Source: a virus. Taken from it: a stretch of DNA of 64,000 nt. Under the pieces are notes generated by a model. The model was given only the letters and a program-made list of their open reading frames with translations, had not been told where the DNA came from and did no database searches. The position numbers and the translations under genes were made by a program. Every line of letters begins with the position of its first letter. Positions within the stretch are counted from its first letter, which is position 1. Location: positions 1-64,000 of the IMG/VR virus record IMGVR_UViG_3300030104_006883. One strand, written 5' to 3'. Of this stretch, positions 56,307 to 64,000 are shown in pieces.

Positions 56307-57126
56307 ATTAAAGGTCTTTGAAAGGGCCGCTCTTTGTAGAAACTTCGAACAGTACGTTTTCGATGGCATACGAAACAAAATGTTCAATTTTCCAATTTAT
56401 CTTTCGGCAGGACAGGAGTATATATCAGCGTCTATAGCCGAAGTCATGAGTGAAAAGGGCATTACCCCGAACATTTTCATTCAGCATAGAGGGCATTCAA
56501 CTTACTTGTCATATGATGCGCCTATAGAAAAACTAATAGACGAGTTACTCGGAAGAGAAACTGGATGTGCCTATGGTATGGGCGGCTCGGCCTCTATACA
56601 TTCGAAAGAAAAGAATATCTTTGGGCACGATGGGCTTATGGGATCACAAGCTCCTATCGCTGTTGGACACTGCTATTCTACGCAGCATCCCACTATAGTG
56701 CATCTTGGAGACGCATCTGCGGAAGAGGACTATGTTCTCGGCGCTCTTGGATGGGCCTCTACTAAGAACCTTCCCATACTTTTTGTGGTAGAGGATAATA
56801 ATTTGTCTATTTTGACGGAGAAGAAGGTGCGTAGAAATTGGGAAATGCACGACGTAGCGCAGGCATTCCGCATGAAGGGAAAAGATATCTCTGATGATCC
56901 CATTGAAATAAAGGAAGCACTGGATGATGTTTTTAATGGCCCCATGTTATTAAATATTAATACCCATAGGAAGTTTTGGCACTCCGGCGCGGGCATTGAC
57001 GACGAAGATACGTTTGATAGATATGAAACAGAGATGGAACTGTTGGGGGACAGAGCCAAAGAAATAGATAAGCAATATAAACAAAAGATAAATGAACTAT
57101 GGAAAAAACAGTTAGAGACACAATAA
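56293..57126 (+). CDS. thiamine-diphosphate dehydrogenase-type E1 alpha subunit
   Basis: 277 residues. GHSTYLSYDAPIEKLIDELL, MGGSASIHS and GDASAEEDYVLGALGWAST (ThDP Mg site GDA...N, about 138-156) then FVVEDNNLSI. Like 2-oxoacid dehydrogenase E1-alpha but short. Pairs with the beta subunit gene that overlaps it by 28 nt. No E2/E3 genes lie here, so a carboligase-type use is likely. Confidence 0.82.
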   Translation: MEEFRLKVFERAALCRNFEQYVFDGIRNKMFNFPIYLSAGQEYISASIAEVMSEKGITPNIFIQHRGHSTYLSYDAPIEKLIDELLGRETGCAYGMGGSASIHSKEKNIFGHDGLMGSQAPIAVGHCYSTQHPTIVHLGDASAEEDYVLGALGWASTKNLPILFVVEDNNLSILTEKKVRRNWEMHDVAQAFRMKGKDISDDPIEIKEALDDVFNGPMLLNINTHRKFWHSGAGIDDEDTFDRYETEMELLGDRAKEIDKQYKQKINELWKKQLETQ

Positions 57127-58004
57127 AAGAGCTAACCAGGGGACACCTAGAATCGGGTAGTAGATGTTTCGGACAATGCTTGACTGCTGTCGGGTGGGTA
57201 GGGGGAACCCTTCCTGAAATGTATGAAGAAGACGGCATGGTAGAACTTTCGATGGCTGATGTTGCTGCGAGCGGCTTCTTAACTGGCTTGGCTTTAGCTG
57301 GAGAGAGGCCAATTTATGTGGTAAGATATCAAGGATTTCAATGGTTTAATGCATCTATTATAACAAATTATGCAATGAAGTCTAAAGAGATATGGAAGCG
57401 CCCATGCCCCATGCTGATAAGAAGCATAGCAATGGAAGGAGGCATAGGCCCAGTAGCAGGTTCATCGCACCATTCGATATACCAAAGGATGCCTGGAGTT
57501 AAGGTAGCTTCTCCGATGACGCCTGGTGAGTATCGAGAGGTGTATGAGAGGTTTATGGAAGAGGATGAAGTTTATTATGTGTCCGAGCACAGGAAGAGTT
57601 ACGATAATACTCAAGAACTTGCTGATACCATACACGAAGAGGCTGATATAACCTTATTCCCTATCTCCATAACAAGGTTTGCGGCAGAAGAAGCTAGACA
57701 AAAACTAGAGGAGCAGGGCCTGAAAGTTAACGTAATTCATCAAGTTTGGATAAAGCCGTTTATTTTTCACCCTGAGTGGGCGACAGCGTTAAACAATTCT
57801 CGATTTGGTGGTATAGTATTAGACGATGATTATGAGGAAGGCGTTGCTAGTAGCATTGCCCATAGAATGATAATGGGCTCTACCTCAAAAGTTGCAACAA
57901 TGGGCTTACCGCATAGGACTGCCGGGTTCCACCCAAGGGTGGACAACTTGCCACCAAACGCAGACCAAATTATTGATAGAGTTAAGGAAATTTGTAATGT
58001 ATGA
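57099..58004 (+). CDS. thiamine-diphosphate dehydrogenase-type E1 beta subunit
   Basis: 301 residues. Transketolase-like pyrimidine domain (MVELSMADVAASGFLTGLAL, IYVVRYQGFQWFNASII) and C-terminal domain (VNVIHQVWIKPF). Together with the alpha gene this would make one ThDP enzyme that transfers a two-carbon unit. Placement before a ColD-like dehydratase suggests C-branched sugar formation; inference. Confidence 0.8.
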   Translation: MEKTVRDTIKELTRGHLESGSRCFGQCLTAVGWVGGTLPEMYEEDGMVELSMADVAASGFLTGLALAGERPIYVVRYQGFQWFNASIITNYAMKSKEIWKRPCPMLIRSIAMEGGIGPVAGSSHHSIYQRMPGVKVASPMTPGEYREVYERFMEEDEVYYVSEHRKSYDNTQELADTIHEEADITLFPISITRFAAEEARQKLEEQGLKVNVIHQVWIKPFIFHPEWATALNNSRFGGIVLDDDYEEGVASSIAHRMIMGSTSKVATMGLPHRTAGFHPRVDNLPPNADQIIDRVKEICNV

Positions 58005-59151
58005 TTGGCCGCTAATAAATGATAATATTTCGCAAAGAGATAAAGAGATACTTTCTCATTTTATTCTAAAAAGCAATAGGTTTACTAATGGGCCTAAAGT
58101 AGCTGAATTCGAGGAAGAGTGGTCTAAGTGGCTCGGAGTAAAGTACAGCGTGATGGTCGGGTCTGGAGCCGCTGCTAACTATATAACAACTTCCATAACG
58201 AGAGAGTTAAAAGGATCAGGCGGAGAAATTATTGTTCCACCTATTGGATGGGTATCTGATATATCATCCGTAATCAACACCGGATTCACGCCTGTGTTTG
58301 TAGATGTCAATCTGGCAACCATGGCTATTGCCTATGAAAACATTAAAGCAGCCATAAATGAAAATACGAAAGCGATTGTTCTTGTTCATGCGCTTGGTTT
58401 TAATGGAATTAATGATAAAATTATTTCTTTGGCGAAGGAGCATGATCTGCTGTTATTAGAGGACTGCTGTGAAGCTCATGGTGCGACTTATAATGGCAAG
58501 AGGGTTGGTTCTCTTGGTGATATGTCTTGTTTTTCTTTTTATTTTGGCCATCATATAACAACTATTGAAGGCGGGATGGTTTGTACAAATGATGAAGAAA
58601 CGTACCAACTTGCGAGAATGCTTAGATCTCATGGCATGACACGCGAAGCCTCTAAAGAAACACAGGAGAAATACGCCAGTCCGGACCTTAACCCTTTGTT
58701 TACTTTTGCTGTGCCTGGATACAACATGAGGAGCACTGAAATAAATGCTGTTTTAGGTCTAGAGCAAATTCGAAGGTTAGATTACAATGTACACACACGA
58801 CAACAAAATTTTGATACCTGGATAAACAACTTAGATAGTGAGAAGTATTATACTAAGTTTGCAGATGCCGGTAACAGCAATTTTGCTCTTCCTTTAATCT
58901 TAGCTGAAGGGAGCACAAAAAAAGATGTTGTATGCGCAATTCTTGAAGAAGAAAAAGTAGAGTATAGACTTGGCACAGCAGGCGGCGGCAATCAGGCCAG
59001 ACAGCCTTATTTAAAAAACTATGAGCATAAGATAGTTGAAGAGTTGAAGAATTCCAACTATATCCATGATTATGGGTTGTACATTGGCAATCATACTGAT
59101 TTATCGGAACAGCAGATTAAAAATCTATGTGCAAGGTTAAATGATGTTTAA
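57997..59151 (+). CDS. ColD/RfbH-like PLP-dependent 3-dehydratase
   Basis: 384 residues from ATG 57997. DegT fold: MVGSGAAANYITTSI, LLEDCCEAHGATY and FSFYFGHHITTIEGGMV (about 180-196). At the site where aminotransferases have the PLP Lys this protein has His (GHH), the hallmark of 3-dehydratases such as GDP-4-keto-6-deoxymannose 3-dehydratase. Hence a deoxygenase, not an aminotransferase. Would remove the C3 hydroxyl of a 4-keto sugar. Confidence 0.85.
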   Translation: MYDWPLINDNISQRDKEILSHFILKSNRFTNGPKVAEFEEEWSKWLGVKYSVMVGSGAAANYITTSITRELKGSGGEIIVPPIGWVSDISSVINTGFTPVFVDVNLATMAIAYENIKAAINENTKAIVLVHALGFNGINDKIISLAKEHDLLLLEDCCEAHGATYNGKRVGSLGDMSCFSFYFGHHITTIEGGMVCTNDEETYQLARMLRSHGMTREASKETQEKYASPDLNPLFTFAVPGYNMRSTEINAVLGLEQIRRLDYNVHTRQQNFDTWINNLDSEKYYTKFADAGNSNFALPLILAEGSTKKDVVCAILEEEKVEYRLGTAGGGNQARQPYLKNYEHKIVEELKNSNYIHDYGLYIGNHTDLSEQQIKNLCARLNDV

Positions 59152-60115
59152 AAACCAAAAGGTCTTAGTTACTGGTGGCTCTGGCATGATTGGCAGAGAA
59201 CTAGTATCATTATTACTAGAAAAGGGTGCTAGCGTCTATATCGCGGACCTCAAGCAACCAGAGGAACTAAAAGATAAAGTTACATTTGTTAAGGTAGACT
59301 TGCGAGAGTACTCCTCTTGTTTACAGATCTGTGAAGGTATGGACTATGTGTTTAATTTGGTGGGAATTAAGTGCTCGCCAAGAGTCTGCATTGAGGAGCC
59401 AGCGAAGATAATGGGTCCTATGATGCAATTTAACACGAACATGCTTGAGGCAGCAATGCACCACAATGTAAAATGGTACCTATATACAAGCACAGTGGGT
59501 GTTTACCAACCGGCAGAAGTCCTAAGAGAGGACGATGTTTGGTCAACACAACCCTCAAAGAACGATTGGTTCGGAGGCTGGGCAAAGCGAATGGGAGAAC
59601 TTCAATGCCAAGCGTACCAGAAGCAGTACGGAGAGGGGAAATGCAGTATCGTAAGACCTGCAAATGTTTATGGTCCCCACGACAACTTTGACCTAGATAG
59701 TGCAATGGTAATACCTTCTCTTATTAGGAAAGCATTTAGTAACGATGTTTTACAAGTATGGGGCGATGGCTCATCTATTAGAGACTTTATTCACGCGAGA
59801 GATGTTGCCAGGGGTATGATTTTTGCGGTAGAAAATAAAATAACAGAACCACTTAATCTTGGCTCCGGAGATGAAATTAGCATCAAAAGAATAGCAGAGG
59901 CTGTAGCTAAAGAGGCAGATGTAAAAATAGAATGGGACACTTCCAAGCCAACAGGAGACCACAGAAGAGTTTTTGACATGGAAAGAGCAAAGTCTCATGG
60001 TTTCCAGCCCCAGATCTCAATCGAAGAGGGCGTCAAAGAAACAATTGACTGGTACTTGAAAAATAAATCAATGGCTGATTCTGGCAAAGACGTGTTTAAA
60101 TTGTTGGAGAAGTAA
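59141..60115 (+). CDS. NAD-dependent epimerase/reductase (GDP-fucose synthase-like)
   Basis: 324 residues (ATG 59141 or 59144). VTGGSGMIGRELVSLLLEKG binds NAD(P). YTSTVGVYQP and WFGGWAKRMGEL hold the Thr/Ser and Lys, but the Tyr expected four residues before Lys is Gly. ANVYGPHDNFDLDSAMVIPS is typical. Probably reduces or epimerises a 4-keto sugar nucleotide; altered catalysis possible. Confidence 0.8.
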   Translation: MMFKNQKVLVTGGSGMIGRELVSLLLEKGASVYIADLKQPEELKDKVTFVKVDLREYSSCLQICEGMDYVFNLVGIKCSPRVCIEEPAKIMGPMMQFNTNMLEAAMHHNVKWYLYTSTVGVYQPAEVLREDDVWSTQPSKNDWFGGWAKRMGELQCQAYQKQYGEGKCSIVRPANVYGPHDNFDLDSAMVIPSLIRKAFSNDVLQVWGDGSSIRDFIHARDVARGMIFAVENKITEPLNLGSGDEISIKRIAEAVAKEADVKIEWDTSKPTGDHRRVFDMERAKSHGFQPQISIEEGVKETIDWYLKNKSMADSGKDVFKLLEK

Positions 60116-60697
60116 TTGAAAAAGTTTAAAGTTTTAATAACTGGCTGCTCTTCTGGGCTAGGGCTCCATTTGGCCAATAAATTTGAAAAGGAAGGTCATT
60201 TTGTTTTTAGACATGAAGGCAAAAAGCACTTTGATTTGTCAAAAATAGAAGAAGTTAAACACTTATCAGAAGAAGCAAAAAAGCTCGAAATAGATGTCTT
60301 AGTTAATAATGCAGCGATGGTATGTCCAAGCATTGTTTTAGAGGAATATGAAGATGACTTAATTGATTCAATGATAGAGGTAAACTTGAAAGCTCCAATT
60401 GTATTAACTAAAAAATTACTTCCGACTTTAAAGAATCTTATAAATATTAATTCCATGGTTGGGCTGGAAATAAAGGCACCTAGAACACTCTACTCTGCCA
60501 CTAAGTGGGGACTGAGAGGCTTTTCAAATAGTCTAAAGAAGGAAAGCAATCTGTCGGTTTTAGACGTATACCCCACGAATATAAAAACAACCCCGGATAG
60601 GGTAAATGCAATGGATATCGATATGGTTGTTGATGAGATCTACAGCGCGTTTGTTGAAGAAAAAGAAGAACTAATATTGGACGGAAGAAAAAGATGA
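60116..60697 (+). CDS. classical short-chain dehydrogenase
   Basis: 193 residues from TTG 60116. LITGCSSGLGLHLANKF (NAD(P) loop), LVNNAAM, and YSATK (about 126-130) catalytic motif. Complete. Would reduce a keto group, likely on a sugar intermediate. One nt after the previous gene. Confidence 0.85.
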   Translation: MKKFKVLITGCSSGLGLHLANKFEKEGHFVFRHEGKKHFDLSKIEEVKHLSEEAKKLEIDVLVNNAAMVCPSIVLEEYEDDLIDSMIEVNLKAPIVLTKKLLPTLKNLININSMVGLEIKAPRTLYSATKWGLRGFSNSLKKESNLSVLDVYPTNIKTTPDRVNAMDIDMVVDEIYSAFVEEKEELILDGRKR

Positions 60698-61647
60698 AAA
60701 GAATTTTAATTTGCGGAGCAACAGGGTTCATAGGTAGAAACCTCTTAGATTTCTACTCTAAAGATAAGAAATATAAAATTAGGGCTACCCACTTTAAGAG
60801 ACCGGCTTTATCTGGTTATGAAGACGTTGAGTGGGTACAGTGTGATCTTCGCGATCCAAAGCAGGTGTCAGATGTCCTGCAAGACGTAGATATAATTATG
60901 CAGTTTGCTGCCACCACAACTGGAGCAAAGGATATTGTCTCTAAACCGTATATCCATGTCACGGACAATGTTATTATGAATTCTTATCTCTTACGAGAGG
61001 CTTTTGAGCAAGGAGTGGAGCATTTTATTTTTCCAAGCTGCACAATAATGTACCAAAAATCAGAAAAAGCCTTAAAAGAAGACGACTACAACCCTTCGGA
61101 TGATATTTTGCCTTTTTATTATGGAGCGGGGCACACAAAGGTGTACTTAGAAAACATGTGTAAGTTTTATGCTGGTTTTGGAAAAACCAAGCACACGGTT
61201 ATTAGGCACTCTAATTTATACGGACCTCATGATAAATATGATTTAGAAAAGTCTCATGTAACAGGAGCGACAATTACTAAAGTCATGACTTCTAGAAATG
61301 ATGTTGTTAGCGTATGGGGAACCGGGGAGGAGGCGAGAGACCTACTGTATATAGAAGATTTTATTTCCTTTATAGAGGCAGCGATAAACAATCAAGAAAG
61401 CGACTATGAGCTTTATAACGTTGGCTTAGGTAAGGGTATAAAAATTAAAGATTTAGTTAAAAAAGTGATACAATGTTCTGGTAAAAATTTAAAAATTGAA
61501 CATGACTTAACGAAACCAACGGTGCCTACTTCTTTATTTTTAGACTGTACAAAGGCAAAAAAAGAGCTTAATTGGGAGCCAAACTATACTTTAGAAGGTG
61601 GTTTAAAAGAAACAATCAAATGGTATAAGGAAAATTATAATGGGTAA
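60694..61647 (+). CDS. NAD-dependent epimerase/reductase, paralogue of 59141
   Basis: 317 residues. ICGATGFIGRNLLDFYSKDK, FPSCTIMYQ, YYGAGHTKVYLEN and HSNLYGPHDKYDLEKSHV. Related to the gene at 59141. Again the Lys (TK) has no Tyr four residues before it; Tyr lies at -6/-7. Could be a GDP-fucose-synthase-like reductase. Confidence 0.78.
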   Translation: MKRILICGATGFIGRNLLDFYSKDKKYKIRATHFKRPALSGYEDVEWVQCDLRDPKQVSDVLQDVDIIMQFAATTTGAKDIVSKPYIHVTDNVIMNSYLLREAFEQGVEHFIFPSCTIMYQKSEKALKEDDYNPSDDILPFYYGAGHTKVYLENMCKFYAGFGKTKHTVIRHSNLYGPHDKYDLEKSHVTGATITKVMTSRNDVVSVWGTGEEARDLLYIEDFISFIEAAINNQESDYELYNVGLGKGIKIKDLVKKVIQCSGKNLKIEHDLTKPTVPTSLFLDCTKAKKELNWEPNYTLEGGLKETIKWYKENYNG

Positions 61648-62434
61648 TCTAAAAACAGACATGGACTCGTTTGAATTAAGTGAGAAGCAACTTGAATTTT
61701 ATTACGAAAATGGGTATTTATTAATCCCTCAAGTATGGGGGAGAGAGGAAATCGACATTATTAGAAAAGACCTAGATGAGGCCGCAGAGGGCCATTTTAC
61801 GGTTAGGCTAGATATGCATTTTCATAAAAGTATAAAACAGGCACATAGAGGAAAAAAGATGTGCGACATTGGGGATGCTATATGTAATGGACGAGCAGTG
61901 CCAATAGCTGCAACTACATTTTTTTGCAAGCCAAATAATCCACTAGAATATGGATCAATATGGCATCAAGACAATTTTGCCCCTATGGCTCCTAACGGAA
62001 ACAATTATATAAATTTAGCTATAGCTGTTGATGACGCCGACGAAACAAACGGATCTTTGATCGTGATCCCTGGAAGCCATAAATTTGGTATGCTGTCTTT
62101 TGACCCTAGCCCAAATTTCTCACGAGATGAGAAGGGTCGTATAGTACAGGTTGCACCGATTGGAGATGCCAAAAAGCTGAGTGATTACACAAACGCTGAT
62201 GGAATCGTACTTTCCGACGACCTTCCGACAGTGCAGTTAAAGTATAATGCAGGAGATGTTCTGGTAGTAAATGGATTGTTGCTACACAAGGCTGATAAAA
62301 ATATGCATCCAACTCGATGGAGGCGTACAATATACGCGGTTTATATCAAGGAGAAGGAGCCTTTTTGGCCAGGATGGACCGCGCAAAGAAAACTTCTAGA
62401 AAGATATGATTCTCCGAATTATAACAAAGGATAA
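61640..62434 (+). CDS. phytanoyl-CoA-dioxygenase-like Fe(II)/2-oxoglutarate enzyme
   Basis: 264 residues. IWHQDNFAPM (H-x-D, about 108-117), VVNGLLLHKADKNMHPTRWR with the distal His and the 2-oxoglutarate Arg. PhyH-type hydroxylase; could hydroxylate a sugar or lipid. Overlaps the previous gene by 8 nt. Confidence 0.82.
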   Translation: MGNLKTDMDSFELSEKQLEFYYENGYLLIPQVWGREEIDIIRKDLDEAAEGHFTVRLDMHFHKSIKQAHRGKKMCDIGDAICNGRAVPIAATTFFCKPNNPLEYGSIWHQDNFAPMAPNGNNYINLAIAVDDADETNGSLIVIPGSHKFGMLSFDPSPNFSRDEKGRIVQVAPIGDAKKLSDYTNADGIVLSDDLPTVQLKYNAGDVLVVNGLLLHKADKNMHPTRWRRTIYAVYIKEKEPFWPGWTAQRKLLERYDSPNYNKG

Positions 62435-62437
62435 AAA

Positions 62438-63445
62438 TTGAAGAGAGCAGTTATTACAGGAATCACAGGTATGGTTGGTTCTCATCTGGCAGATTATCTG
62501 CTTGAGAACACAGATTGGGAAGTGTATGGACTGGTTCGATGGAATGACAAGATGGATAACATTGAACACCTCATGCCACTAATCAATAACAAAGAAAGAA
62601 TTCATCTTTTAAATGCGGATATTAATGATCTGGCTTCGCTATTAACTTGCTTTAAGGAGTCAAATCCGGACTATGTTTTTCATTTAGCTGCACAAAGCTA
62701 CCCAAAAACAAGCTTTACCGCACCTCTTGAGACATTAGAAACAAATATCCTTGGTACGGCGAAAGTCCTCGAAGCAATAAGAGTATTAAAGCAAGATCCG
62801 GTGGTACACGTATGTGCGTCTTCGGAAGTTTTCGGTCGAGTGCCAAAAGAATTTTTACCAATTCACGAGGATATAACTTTTCATCCTGCCTCTCCCTATG
62901 CGATTTCAAAAGTAGGAACAGATCTTGTTGGTAGATTTTATGGAGAGGCTTATGGCATGACTGTGATAACGACTCGAATGTTTACCCATACGGGTCCACG
63001 AAGAGGGGATGTGTTTGCTGAATCAACGTTTGCAAAGCAAATTGCCATGATTGAAAAGGGCCTCCAAGAACCAGTTGTTAAAGTAGGAAATTTGGAATCT
63101 CTTAGAACTTGGTCCGATGTTAGAGATGCTGTTAGGGCTTATTACCTGCTGGTCACGCAGGATCCGAAAGCCGGAGAGTATTACAATATTGGTGGATCGT
63201 TTACTTGCACTATCAGGGAGATGTTGGATCATTTAATATCTCTATCAACAGTTAAGGATATTAAAGTTGAGACCGATCCTGAAAGACTACGGCCAATCGA
63301 TGCAGATTTGCAAGTGCCCGATACGACGAAATTCAAGTCGCACACTGGATGGGAACCAGAAATATCTTTTGAAAGAACTATGTTGGATCTGTTAAACTAT
63401 TGGAGAGAGCAAGTTAATTCTGGCCAAAGGTTTTTGTCTAGATAA
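62438..63445 (+). CDS. gmd: GDP-mannose 4,6-dehydratase
   Basis: 335 residues from TTG 62438. ITGITGMVGSHLADYLLE (NAD(P) site), LAAQSYPKTSF, SSEVFG, SPYAISKVGTDL (catalytic Tyr/Lys, about 153-164), TRMFTHTGPRRG. Matches GMD well. Makes GDP-4-keto-6-deoxymannose, the likely precursor for the ColD-like and reductase enzymes in this operon. Confidence 0.88.
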   Translation: MKRAVITGITGMVGSHLADYLLENTDWEVYGLVRWNDKMDNIEHLMPLINNKERIHLLNADINDLASLLTCFKESNPDYVFHLAAQSYPKTSFTAPLETLETNILGTAKVLEAIRVLKQDPVVHVCASSEVFGRVPKEFLPIHEDITFHPASPYAISKVGTDLVGRFYGEAYGMTVITTRMFTHTGPRRGDVFAESTFAKQIAMIEKGLQEPVVKVGNLESLRTWSDVRDAVRAYYLLVTQDPKAGEYYNIGGSFTCTIREMLDHLISLSTVKDIKVETDPERLRPIDADLQVPDTTKFKSHTGWEPEISFERTMLDLLNYWREQVNSGQRFLSR

Positions 63446-63455
63446 GGACGGACAG

Positions 63456-64000
63456 ATGTCTATTTTAGTTATTGGAGAAAGTTGTCTCGATGTGTTTAGG
63501 TATGGTGAGTGTAACCGGATGTGCCCGGAAGCTCCTGTGCCAGTGTTTAACCCTATAGAAACCACAGAAAACGGGGGGATGGCAACTAATGTCTATACAA
63601 ATCTTATTAGTATGAAATCGGAAGCAGATATTCTTACTAATGAAAATTATAATTCTATTAAGAAAATAAGATTTATAGATCATAGGACCAATCATATGTT
63701 TATGCGCCTCGATGAAAGGGATGGGGATTATGGTACGTGTCCGGTTGAGGACATAGACTTCGATAAATATCAAGCTATAATAGTATCTGATTACAACAAA
63801 GGATACCTTTCGGAAGAGCATATAAATTATATTGGTAGATCCCACGATAGTGTCTTTTTAGACACGAAAAAAATACTGGGGGATTGGTGTGAGAGTGTAA
63901 AATTTATTAAATTTAACAGCGCAGAATACGAAAGGTCTAAACCATATATAAACAGGACTATTGAAGAGAAGCTTATTGTAACTCTTGGCCCCCAGGGCGC
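63456..64000 (+). CDS. heptose-7-phosphate kinase-like (HldA/RfaE N-domain), partial
   Basis: 181 residues before the window end. VIGESCLDVFRYGECNRMCP followed by EAPVPVF mirrors the G-D-x-x-L-D-x-x-x-x-G-x-x-x-R-x-x-P-E-A-P-V-P of HldA/RfaE, with a GGMATNV segment and YNKGYLS. A ribokinase-fold kinase for heptose or a related sugar. The catalytic C-terminal GAGD loop lies outside the window. Confidence 0.75.
   Translation, partial: MSILVIGESCLDVFRYGECNRMCPEAPVPVFNPIETTENGGMATNVYTNLISMKSEADILTNENYNSIKKIRFIDHRTNHMFMRLDERDGDYGTCPVEDIDFDKYQAIIVSDYNKGYLSEEHINYIGRSHDSVFLDTKKILGDWCESVKFIKFNSAEYERSKPYINRTIEEKLIVTLGPQG

Overview
The window reads as part of a large tailed-phage genome (jumbo-type, probably aquatic). 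It has no ribosomal or housekeeping operons. It has very densely packed, mostly same-strand genes, a phage-type sigma factor, PhoH, ClpP and SpoU-type enzymes, one tRNA, a tmRNA, many tiny unknown genes and many proteins with a shared N-terminal tag that looks like a capsid-targeting peptide. The host is not determined. MopE-type Cys/Asp repeats in a lipoprotein and the tmRNA tag are compatible with a Gram-negative, perhaps deltaproteobacterial/myxococcal-type host, but that is inference.

Region 1 (1-11,000) is richer in G+C and looks like an early region. It holds small genes, nearly all on the plus strand, many with their own sigma70-like promoter (TTTACT or TTGACT, 16-nt spacer, TATAAT often preceded by TGTG) and a strong AGGAGG ribosome site. 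It starts with a tandem array of overlapping SH3/KOW-like genes whose C-terminal codons double as the translation-initiation site of the next gene. A MoxR-type ATPase/VWA pair, a lysine- and arginine-free acidic protein, at least three candidate structured non-coding RNAs, a tRNA-Leu-like RNA with an insert in its D-loop and a sigma70-family factor follow.

Region 2 (11,100-33,000) is A+T-richer and looks like virion and lysis-type genes. It includes a 1,086-residue protein with repeat, WYL-like and kinase-like parts, and about a dozen proteins carrying either a 'MKLLLENWRKFLNE'-like or a 'MKITE..LK.II.EE'-like N-terminus (Nudix, nucleotidyltransferase, HAD, ParB-like, two ADP-ribosyltransferase-like proteins, structural DUF proteins). 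It also has lipoproteins, single-span microproteins, a metalloprotease, a cysteine-rich metallothionein-like peptide and a complete tmRNA, and ends with ClpP and tRNA-Thr.

Region 3 (33,000-40,550) holds small enzymes (alpha/beta hydrolase, SpoU methyltransferase, RNase H-like protein), a LamG-type lectin-like protein, a serine protease lipoprotein on the minus strand, PIN-PhoH, a metallopeptidase and a RecB-like nuclease.

Region 4 (40,550-64,000, running off the end) is one long tightly coupled operon for sugar metabolism. It has at least six glycosyltransferases, GDP-mannose 4,6-dehydratase, GDP-mannose 3,5-epimerase-like protein, two further epimerase/reductases, a ColD-like PLP dehydratase, a two-subunit thiamine-diphosphate enzyme, a UDP-sugar dehydrogenase, UDP-GlcNAc 2-epimerase, RmlC, FkbM, GNAT, PhyH, NAD synthase and a heptose-kinase-like protein. 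Together these could build and attach unusual deoxy- or branched sugars to virion or host-surface glycans.
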